Source: Kangsaoukella pontilimi (GTDB taxonomy: Bacteria > Pseudomonadota > Alphaproteobacteria > Rhodobacterales > Rhodobacteraceae). Taken from it: a DNA stretch of 64,000 bases. Position 1 is the stretch's first letter; each line of letters opens with the position of its first letter. The DNA is taken from NCBI RefSeq assembly GCF_009830125.1, contig NZ_WUPT01000002.1:310001-374000 (forward strand). Direction: 5' to 3'. The notes below the pieces were generated by a model. It saw only the letters and a list, made by a program, of their open reading frames with translations. It ran no database searches and had not been told where the DNA came from. Of the stretch, positions 43,937 to 53,800 are shown in pieces. Made by a program: the position numbers and the translations under genes.

Positions 43937-46900
43937 ATGACCACCGCGCCCCGATTCATCCATCTTCGCCTGCACACCGAATATTCCCTTCTGGAAGGTG
44001 CGGTACGGCTGAAAAAGCTGCCGGGTCTTTGCGCCAAGGCCGGGATGCCTGCGGTTGCGGTGACGGATACCAACAACCTCTTCGCAGCGCTGGAATTCTC
44101 GGTCTCGGCTCTTGGTGCCGGCATTCAGCCGATCATAGGCTGTCAGATTGATGTGGCCTACGAGACGCCCGCGCCGGGCGAGAAACAGGTGCCTCCCGCG
44201 CCGGTCGTTCTGCTGGCGCAGAGTCGCGCCGGGTATGAAAGCCTGATGAAGCTGAATTCGGCGCTTTACCTCCGCGAGCAGGACATGCCGCAGGTGACGT
44301 TGGACGATCTTGCCCAGCATTCGGAAGGTCTGCTCTGCCTGAGTGGCGGGCCGGACGGCCCTGTCGGGCGGCTGATCCGCGCCGGACAAACCCCGCGTGC
44401 GCAGGCGGTGATGACCCGGCTGGCCGCGATCTATCCCGACCGACTCTATGTCGAGCTTCAACGGCATCCGGGCGAAGGCGGGTCGCTGCCCGAGGCCGAG
44501 CGTCTGACCGAACGACCAACGGTCGAGATGGCCTATGCGATGAACCTGCCGCTGGTCGCCACCAATGACGTCTATTTCCCGAGCGCCGAGATGTACGAGG
44601 CGCATGACGCGCTGATCTGCATCGCGGACGGGGCTTACGTGGACCAGCAGGCCCCCCGCCGTCGCCTGACCCCGCAGCACTATTTCAAGTCACCGTCCGA
44701 GATGGCCGCGTTGTTCGCGGACCTGCCCGAGGCGCTGGAAAACACCGTCGAGATCGCGCGCCGCTGCGCCTATGCCGCCGAGCGGCACGATCCGATCCTG
44801 CCACGGTTTGCCGAGGACGAGGTCGAGGAACTTCGCCGTCAGGCGCGCGAGGGGCTGGAGGAACGTCTCAAGGTTATCGAGCCTGCCGCGCCCCGCGAAG
44901 AGTATGACAAGCGGCTCGATTTCGAGTTGGGCATCATCGAGGGGATGGGCTTTCCCGGCTACTTCCTGATCGTTGCGGACTTCATCAAATGGGCCAAGGA
45001 TCACGACATTCCGGTCGGACCTGGCCGTGGCTCGGGCGCGGGCTCGCTTGTGGCCTATGCGCTGACGATTACCGACCTCGATCCGCTCCGCTATTCGCTT
45101 CTGTTCGAGCGGTTCCTGAACCCAGAGCGGGTGTCGATGCCCGACTTCGACATCGACTTCTGCATGGACCGGCGCGAAGAGGTGATCCGCTACGTGCAGG
45201 AGAAATACGGTCACGACCGGGTCGGTCAGATCATCACCTTCGGCGCGCTTCTGTCCAAGGCGGCGGTGCGTGACGTGGGGCGCGTTCTGCAGATGCCCTA
45301 CGGCCAGGTCGACCGCCTGTCCAAGCTGATCCCGGTCGAGGGGGTGAAACCCGTCTCGATCGAAAAGGCGCTGGCGGATGAGCCGCGCCTGAGGGAAGAG
45401 GCGAAGGCCGAAGAGGTCGTGCAGCGGCTTCTGACCTATGGCCAGCAGGTCGAGGGGCTCTTGCGGAATGCGTCCACGCACGCCGCCGGTGTCGTGATCG
45501 GGGACCGGGCGCTGGACGAGCTGGTGCCGCTCTACCGCGACCCCCGCTCCGAGATGCCCGCGACCCAGTTCAACATGAAGTGGGTCGAGCAGGCCGGGCT
45601 TGTGAAATTCGACTTTCTCGGCCTCAAGACGCTGACGGTCATCCAGAACGCGCTGAACCTTCTGAAAGAGCGCGGGATCGAGATCGACATCGGGCAGATC
45701 CCGCTGGACGATCCGGCCACCTACGAGCTTTACGCCAAGGCCCGGACCGTTGCCGTGTTCCAGGTGGAAAGCTCGGGCATGATGGATGCGCTGCGGCGCA
45801 TGAAGCCCACCTGCATCGAAGATATCGTTGCGCTGGTGGCGCTGTATCGTCCCGGTCCGATGGAGAACATCCCGCAATATTGCGACGTCAAGAACGAGCG
45901 GGCCGAACGCGAGACGTTGCACCCGCTGATCGACCATATCCTGGACGAGACGCAGGGCATCATCGTCTATCAGGAACAGGTGATGCAGATCGCGCAGGAG
46001 ATGGCGGGCTACAGCCTCGGCGGCGCCGACCTTCTCCGCCGCGCGATGGGTAAGAAGATCCAGGAGGCGATGGACGCCGAGCGGCCGAAGTTCCTTGAAG
46101 GCGCGGCCAAGAATGGGGTGGACAAGGCGAAGGCGCTGGAGGTCTGGAACCTTCTCGACAAGTTCGCGAACTACGGCTTCAACAAGTCCCATGCCGCCGC
46201 CTATGCCGTCGTCAGCTATCAGACCGCATGGCTGAAGGCGAATTACCCGGTCGAGTTCATGGCCGGTGTCATGAACTGCGATCTGCACCTGACGGACAAA
46301 CTGTCGATCTATGCCGAAGAGGTCCGGCGCGGGCTGGATATCGAGATCGTTCCGCCCTGCGTGAACCGGGCCGAGCCAACGTTCTCGGTGAAGGACGGAA
46401 AACTGGTCTACGCGCTGGGCGCGCTCAAGAATGTTGGCGTTGAAGCGATGCGGCTCATCGCGGAGGCGCGTGGTGACAGCCCCTTTGCGACGCTCTTCGA
46501 CTTCGCCCGTCGGGTGGACCTAAAGCGGATCGGAAAGCGGCCATTAGAGATGCTGGCGCGCGCGGGTGCCTTCGATCAGCTCGACCCGAACCGGCACCGT
46601 GTGTTCAAGTCGCTCGATGCGCTGACGGCCTATTCCGCCGCGATCCACGAGCAGCGCGGCAGCGCGCAGGTATCGCTTTTCGGGGACGCGGGCGAAGACC
46701 TGCCCGAACCGCGCCTGTCGCCCGTCGATGACTGGCTGCCGAACGAGCGTCTGTCTGAAGAACACACCGCCATCGGCTTCTATCTGTCGGGCCATCCGTT
46801 GGACGACTACGCCGCGGCGCTGAAGCGGCGAGGTCTGATGACGCTGGCCGAGCTTCAGGAAAAGGCGGAAGCGGAAGGCGCGGCCATCGCGCGGGTGGGC

Positions 46901-47395
46901 GTTATCGTCTCGGCGCTTCAGGAAAGGAAGTCGGGGCGCGGGACGCGGTTTTTCCGGATGAACATTTCCGATCCGACGCTTCAGGTGCCGGGCATGGCGC
47001 TCTTTCCCGAGGATTTCGACACGTGCCGGCGGGTCTTCGATCAGACGACGCAGGTGGTGATGACGCTTGAAGCGCGCTTCAACGAGGGTCAATTCGACCC
47101 GATCGCACGGGGCGTCGCGCCGATCGACAACATCGTTGATGCCGACACCGCCGGTCTGGACGTGATGATCGATGATCTGGGCGCGGTCGGGCTGATCCAT
47201 TCGGTTCTGGAACGCTTCCGCAATGATGGCTCGGTCAAGACCAAAGGGCCCATCCGGATCACCGCGCTGGACGTGCCCCTGCCCGGTGCCGCGCAGGACG
47301 TGCCGGTTCATATCGGTGACGGCTGGCCGGTTTCACCTACGATAAAAGGCGCGCTCAAATCGCTTCCCGGTGTTGTCGTTGTAGACGATTTCTAG
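43937..47395 (+). CDS. dnaE: DNA polymerase III alpha subunit
   Basis: A 1,152-residue replicative polymerase. The PHP domain opens with FIHLRLHTEYSLLEGAVRL; the palm acids are in MPDFDIDFCMDRRE (about residues 401-414) and VKFDFLGLKTL (about 558); HhH and OB regions follow (GVIVSALQERKSGRG). PYGQVDRLSKLIPVEGVKP belongs to the fingers. The length fits DnaE1, not the shorter SOS-linked DnaE2 (ImuC), and no imuA/imuB is present. About 120 bases separate it from the divergent arsR. Confidence 0.97.
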   Translation: MTTAPRFIHLRLHTEYSLLEGAVRLKKLPGLCAKAGMPAVAVTDTNNLFAALEFSVSALGAGIQPIIGCQIDVAYETPAPGEKQVPPAPVVLLAQSRAGYESLMKLNSALYLREQDMPQVTLDDLAQHSEGLLCLSGGPDGPVGRLIRAGQTPRAQAVMTRLAAIYPDRLYVELQRHPGEGGSLPEAERLTERPTVEMAYAMNLPLVATNDVYFPSAEMYEAHDALICIADGAYVDQQAPRRRLTPQHYFKSPSEMAALFADLPEALENTVEIARRCAYAAERHDPILPRFAEDEVEELRRQAREGLEERLKVIEPAAPREEYDKRLDFELGIIEGMGFPGYFLIVADFIKWAKDHDIPVGPGRGSGAGSLVAYALTITDLDPLRYSLLFERFLNPERVSMPDFDIDFCMDRREEVIRYVQEKYGHDRVGQIITFGALLSKAAVRDVGRVLQMPYGQVDRLSKLIPVEGVKPVSIEKALADEPRLREEAKAEEVVQRLLTYGQQVEGLLRNASTHAAGVVIGDRALDELVPLYRDPRSEMPATQFNMKWVEQAGLVKFDFLGLKTLTVIQNALNLLKERGIEIDIGQIPLDDPATYELYAKARTVAVFQVESSGMMDALRRMKPTCIEDIVALVALYRPGPMENIPQYCDVKNERAERETLHPLIDHILDETQGIIVYQEQVMQIAQEMAGYSLGGADLLRRAMGKKIQEAMDAERPKFLEGAAKNGVDKAKALEVWNLLDKFANYGFNKSHAAAYAVVSYQTAWLKANYPVEFMAGVMNCDLHLTDKLSIYAEEVRRGLDIEIVPPCVNRAEPTFSVKDGKLVYALGALKNVGVEAMRLIAEARGDSPFATLFDFARRVDLKRIGKRPLEMLARAGAFDQLDPNRHRVFKSLDALTAYSAAIHEQRGSAQVSLFGDAGEDLPEPRLSPVDDWLPNERLSEEHTAIGFYLSGHPLDDYAAALKRRGLMTLAELQEKAEAEGAAIARVGVIVSALQERKSGRGTRFFRMNISDPTLQVPGMALFPEDFDTCRRVFDQTTQVVMTLEARFNEGQFDPIARGVAPIDNIVDADTAGLDVMIDDLGAVGLIHSVLERFRNDGSVKTKGPIRITALDVPLPGAAQDVPVHIGDGWPVSPTIKGALKSLPGVVVVDDF

Positions 47396-47416
47396 GCCGA
47401 CTCAGTGCGGCCCTTT
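47395..47416 (+). terminator. Weak stem-loop at the end of dnaE
   Basis: GGCCG (47395-47399) can pair with CGGCC (47408-47412), extended by an imperfect AC/GT pair, then CTTT. It overlaps the last base of the dnaE stop. The short stem and T-run make it only a possible terminator. Confidence 0.35.
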
Positions 47417-47830
47417 CGTCGGACAGGTTCCCGATTTGCGCAGGCCTATGCGGGAACAAGTCGGATCTGATACAACCGTGAGCGGGTAACTTGTGTCTGT
47501 TTCCGGGAATTTTGTTTACCGGCAGCCAATTTCCGCCGACCATGCCCGTATTCCAAGAAGTAGTTTTGCTTTTGAGGCAGTGCCTCGCGGTTTCGAGTTT
47601 CTTTTTATTGGTATCGAGGCGACAGAGCCAGAACCGTTGGGCGTCACTGGGTGGGGCGCCGAGAATGGCAATTAGGTCGGACAAGGTCTGTTCAGGTCCG
47701 CATCAAAGGGCGGACCAGGCAGCACAATAACCGGCGATCTCTCCCGATTTTGGAACGCGCGATGCGCGAGCGTGCCCGCTGAGGTGGGTCATTTCGCGTC
47801 GTCGCCGACACTACGGTGGGGGCCGGAGAG
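47417..47830. promoter_or_regulatory. Intergenic leader before the giant secreted protein
   Basis: About 410 bases, AT-richer than the neighbours especially around 47490-47620. Short open frames occur on both strands (for example 47493-47675 plus, 47355-47684 minus), but they lack ribosome sites and recognisable domains. It presumably holds the promoter and a long 5' leader for the 7.6-kb gene. I name no specific site. Confidence 0.4.
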
Positions 47831-50800
47831 ATGGTTGATTTTACCGAAGACGACATCATTGGCGGTGTGGTCAATGACGAAAGCACGAATGAGCAAAACA
47901 ACGGCGATGCCGATACGCTGAACGGCGAGACCCTGGAGGACAACAACGACAACGATATCGACGTCAGTCTTCTGCCCGACATCTTTACGACCTGGCTCTC
48001 GGGGTACTTCACGACCGAAGTCACGACGATAGAGCAACTGATTCACGAGGCCGCGCTGACCAATTACGGGTCGGTCACGGGAACCGAGGTTCTGAGCGGC
48101 ACTCTTGATGCAGGCCAGACCCTGACCATCGGCACCACCGATTTCAGCACGGACGACTATGACACTCTCGACCTGTTCGTCGCGGCAATCAATGATGCCG
48201 AGCTGACCGGGATCACGGCGGCGAACGTCAACAACACCCTTGTCATCTACACAACCGAAGACCTGACGCTTGCAGGCGATACCGGTTACTTTGGTCTTCC
48301 CGCGCTTGCTGCTGTCGCGGCGGACTCTTTCGAGCTGACCAAGGTTCTGACCCTTTCCGACCTCAACCTCGAATACCTTGCCCTTACCACCACGTCTGCC
48401 GGCAACCCGTTTCCGATCTTCGATGATGGCGGTACGGGCACCTATCCCGATGGCGTGAACAGTGGACTGAACACCTCAGGTTCCAGCCCGGCCCCTATCC
48501 ATCTTTGGCTGGTGCCCGATCCGACGCCCGCCGACGACACCGATGAGCCCGTCTATATACTTGTCGGATACGAGGTGGATGCGGACGGCCAGCCGATCGA
48601 CGTGGATTCGCCGGCCATTGCCATTTATCTCGACCAGGAACTGACAAAGAACGCGTTGGGCAACGACACGCTGGTTGCCCGGTTCTACACCGTCCAGTTC
48701 GAAGGCATCTCCATCGACAACGAAGACCCGAACGATCCGGACGCTCTCAAGCTGATCGACAATGAAGCGATTTCGCTCACCGCGACCAGCAGTCTGGATT
48801 TCGACGCCACCAATGCGCCTTCAGGGCAGAACCTGTTCATCATGTTCCCCGAGAAGGATGCCGAGCCGGTGGCCGATGGCGATGGCACCCTTCGCTACGA
48901 CTATGGCATCGTCGCCACCGGGCGCGATCCGGCGGATGTCGAGGGCGGCGCGAACCTGTCGACCGGAGATACGGTGAACTCGTCGAAGGCCAAGGGACAG
49001 GATCAGGTGTTCGGCTCGAACAACCAGATGCTGACCGCCGACACGGACGACGACGGGATTGGCGACACGCTTATCCTGACGTTTGTTCAGGGGACGAATG
49101 CCGACTACACCGTGCCCGATCTCGACCAGAACGAGGCGGATGTCGAAGCGAATATCGACTTCCTGTCGGCGCTGGAGACGACCGGGGCCAGCTTCGAGGT
49201 GGTGCAGCTGCAGAGCGGCAAGGCGGCGGTGCTGTATCTGACGGCGCTCGCCAATGATCTGGGAGATGCTGCAAACACCGAGATCCGCTCCGGCTCCGAC
49301 TTCGAAGGTGATCTGGAAACGCAGCTCGCCAACATGAATGACGTAATGGTCGGGTTCGAAACGGTCGTCGTGTCCGGTCCTCGGACCAAGGGCAAGAACG
49401 CACCTGATGTCACTTTCACGACGTCCTATGCGGCTTACCTGGCATATATCAGTGCGGATGACGATGGCACCGACCCGGGAGATCTGGACTTCGGTGACAA
49501 GATGGTTGTCTGGGACGACCAGACCGAAAACACCTTCTTCATCGAGGTCGCCTTCGGAGAGGACGGCGAAGGGCTGCAGCTGAGCCGCCTGAGGGCAAGC
49601 GATACGGTCAGCTACACCACCGATGGCAACCACTCCCGACTGATGATCGAGAACGACGGCGATGGCGCGGGCCAGGACAGCGCCGAATTCGACGTCGGCA
49701 ATTTCTCGATCACGCAGGTCAGCACCGAAAGCGTCGCGATCGGCGGCATCTTCGGGTTCGAGGATGACTACCCCGCCGCCTTCAAGGCCGACCCCGCCTA
49801 TGTCGAGGAAGAACACGGCATTACGGGAGGCAACGAGGATCTGACGTCCGACACGATCATCGAGGGCTCGGATTCCCCCGGCCCCGCCGTGGATGCGGAT
49901 ACCGACGAGGACGGTGCGCTCGGGACTATCACCAATATCGACTACGTGGCCGACGCAGGCAGCGCCTTCATCGTGTCCGGCAACGACGCCACGGCGATCT
50001 TCGCGCTCGATCCGACCGGTGCGACGCTTCCGGTGCACACTTCGCAGAGCGCGCTGATCGACTGGGATCTGACGACCGAAAAGAACACGGATGACGAGAT
50101 CACGAAATACATCCTGACCGGGTCCGTCGTGTCGATTACGGGCACATTGCCGGGAGGAACCGACAGGGACTACATGCTTGCCGCCGGAACTTACGAGATC
50201 GACGAGGTCTCGCCCGGGGTCGATGATTTCTCCTTCACTGTTCCGAATGACGGCGCCACGCTCGGAGATCTGATCGACGCGATCAACGGAACGGACTTCC
50301 TGACGGCGGAAATCGACGGCGGCGATCTGCGGGTGGAGTCCGTCTTTCACAACGCGCTGGACTTCACGGGTTTCGGCGCGCTCGGCATTTCTAATGGCAC
50401 TCTGAGCACAACCCGCGACGTGATCCTGTTCGAGGTCACACCGGGCGGCGAGATGAAGTTCTCGGTCCTCGGCCAGGTCGACCATACGCAGGGCGACAAC
50501 CTTGAGGCGGCGGTCGAATTCGACATGTCGTCTGCGCTGATCGTGGTCGATACCGATGGCGATCACGTCCGCGATCTGTACGATCTCGGCCGGTATTTCG
50601 TCATCGACGACAAGCCGGTCGATCTTGGTGGCACGTTTGGCGGCACTGTGGAGGAAGAGCATCTTCCCACTATCGGTAATGAAGATGCCGGCGTTCCCAC
50701 CGAGGATCAGGATGTTCCCGGCGACCCCGGTGATCCCAACGTCACTACCGACGTCGCGACCGGCAGTCTCTCGGGGCTGGTATCCGTCGGCACCGACGAG

Positions 50801-53800
50801 CAACTCGGTGGCGGTGCGAAATTCTCGCTCAAGGGGGACGCGACAAGTCTGGCCACGCTTCCCGATCTGACGTCCGGCGGCAATGCCGTGTCTTACGATG
50901 TGACCGGGAACGTCCTGACGGCCTTCATCGACAGCGGCGATGCCGGGCTGGATGCCGGCGACAAGAAGGTCTTCACCTTCGAGCTTGTCGGCCCGACCGG
51001 TCAGGACTGGAAATTCACACTTCTGGCGCCGCTGGATCATACCTATTCGGGCGACCCGGCGTCGGAAGAGAACCTCGACCTGATCGACGGCGACGGGTCC
51101 GTTCCGGGCATTGAGTTCGGCGGACTTCTGCAGGCCGAGGATTTCGACGGCGATACGGTCGACCTGACCGGTTCAGTGCTGGTCAAGGTGATCGACGACG
51201 TACCGAACGAACCGACCGTTTCGGTCGACGATAGCGAGAGCATCCTCAAGACGTTCGATGGCGGCCTGTCGGACGGCAACTTCCCGGGCGACGATCTGGA
51301 CGAGGATGACAACGCCTCGGCCACAATCGCCGAGGTCGATTTCACAACCGACTTCACCATTTCGGGTACCGGTGACTACGGCGCAGATGGCGCTGGCACC
51401 GCAACGACCTCATGGAAGCTGAAGCTTCTCGGCAATGAGGGGGACGCCGCGATCGGTCTGAAGTCCGACGGAAGTCAGATTTATCTTCACGATATCAACG
51501 GTGTAATCTACGGGTCGACCGTCGAGACAGGAACTGACGAACAGATCGAAGCAGGCGCGGTCTTCAGCTTGTCGAACACCCAGGGCGTCGTGACGCTGAC
51601 CCAGAGCCAGGAACTCGATCACATCCAAAAAGACACCTATGACGGCGACTATATCGAGGACACCGTAGCACTCGCCGACGGGCAGGTCGCGCTGGAAGCC
51701 TCGGCATCGACAAAGGACGCGGATGGAGACACGACGCCCACGGCCAGCGATGCGCTCGACCTTGGCGGAAACGTGGTCTTCGGGGATGACGGTCCGGACG
51801 ACCCGACAGTGACTCTCAAGGGCGATGCAGGCGTTCTGAAGACCTTTGACGGCGGGCTGCCGGACGGCAACTTCACCGGAACGGAGTTGGATGAGGATGA
51901 AAACAAGGCCTCGTCGGTCATCGCGATCGTCGACTTCAAGGACAACTTCGAGTTCGGTAATGCCGACGACTATGGTGCGGACGGGGCCGGAGAGGCCACG
52001 ACGACATGGACGCTGAAGCTGCTCGATGGCAGCAAGGCGTCCGGTTTGTTCTCCGATGGCAGCGCTGTCTACCTGCACAAGATCGACGGCATGATCTACG
52101 GCTCGACCGTTCAGAGCGGGACCGATGACCAGATCAAGGCCGGCAAGGTTTTCACTCTGTCGAATGACGGCAGCAAGGTCACGCTGGAGCAGTTCGAGGA
52201 GCTGGATCACAGCAAGACCGACACCTACGCGGGCGAATATAAGGACGACACCGTTGCGCTTGCCGACAACCTTGTCGGTCTCGAGGCCTCGGTCGTGGTC
52301 AAGGACGAAGAGGGCGACACAAGCCAGACAGTCAGCAAAACTCAGGACCTGGGCAACAATGTGGTCTTCGGGGATGACGGGCCTGCCGACCCGACGGTGT
52401 CGGAGGATGACAGCGATCTGATCCTCAAGACATTCGACGGTGGAACAGCTGACGGCAACTTCACCGGAAGCGATCTGACCCCCGAGGACACCAACCCGTC
52501 CAAGACGATTGCGGTCGTCGATTTCAAGGACGACTTCAAAATCGAAAACACAGATGACTACGGCGCGGATGGGGCCGGCAAGGCCACCACGACTTGGTCG
52601 CTCGAACTGTCGAAGGCGGCAGGAACCGATTCCGGTCTGAAGTCCGACACCAAGGCGGTTTATCTCCATATCTTCGGCGGTGTGGTCTACGGCTCGACAC
52701 TTGCCAGCGGGAGCGAAGCCGACATCAAGGCGGCAAAGGTCTTTACCCTGTCCAACAGCGGCAGCGTCGTGACGCTCGAACAGTTCGAAGAGCTCGATCA
52801 CACGAAGACCGAGGCGTATAGCGGCGGGTATCTGGACGACACCGTCGCGCTGGCGGATGGGCTGGTCGAACTTGTGGCGTCGGTCGTGGTCGAGGATGAG
52901 GAGGGCGACACGAGCCAGACGGTGAAAGACGGTCTGGACCTTGGCGGCAACGTCGTCTTCGGGGATGACGGGCCGAAAACGCCAACCGTGTCTGCAACGG
53001 ACAGCGGCAGGAAAATCCTGACATATGACGGTGGCACGACGGACGGGAACTTCGACGGCGAGGACCGTGCGCTCGTCACCGCGGATGACGATCCGGACGA
53101 CAATCCGGCGGTCGCGGTCGTCGACTTCAAAGATGATTTCACCTTCGCGAACGAGGGCGACTACGGTGCGGACGGTGCGGGCGACACGGACCGGACATGG
53201 ACGCTCCGGCTGGGTAGCGGTGCAACCGCGCCCATCGACTCCGGCCTGACATCCGATGGCGGGACGGTGATGCTGGCCGACGTCAGCGGGGTGATCTACG
53301 GCTATGTCGATACGGACGGCACCGAAGGCTATGCGTCGGGCGACCGGCTGGTCTTCACCGTGTCCAACAGCGGCAGCGTCGTGACCCTGACGCAGTCTGA
53401 AGAGCTGGATCACACGATATCCCAGGAATACAGCGGCAACTATCGCGATGACATCGTCGCGCTGGCCGCTGGCAAGATCGAGTTCGTCGCGGGTGCGAAG
53501 ACGACGGACGAGGAGGGCGACACCGCGACAGCGACGGTTGCGGTTCTCGACCTCGGCGGCGACACGCCCGAGACGAGCAACATCATCTTCGGCGATGACG
53601 GCCCGAAGTCCCCAACATTCAACGTGACCGACTCCGGTCTGAAGATTCTGACCTATGACGGCGGGACGACCGGCGGCAATTACGACGGAGAGGACCGTGC
53701 CGAAATTGCTGCTGACGATGACGACAGTGACGATCCGACCGTTGCCGTGGTCGATTTCAGCGGCGAGTTTTCCGTCGTGGGCGGCGATGATTTCGGTGCC

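Noticed and set aside
43937-47395. DnaE2/ImuC error-prone polymerase
   Set aside because: Length and N-terminus fit replicative DnaE1, there is no imuA/imuB, and I saw no LexA box upstream.
47355-47684. Minus-strand 109-codon frame after dnaE
   Set aside because: It overlaps the dnaE end, has no ribosome site and no known domain.
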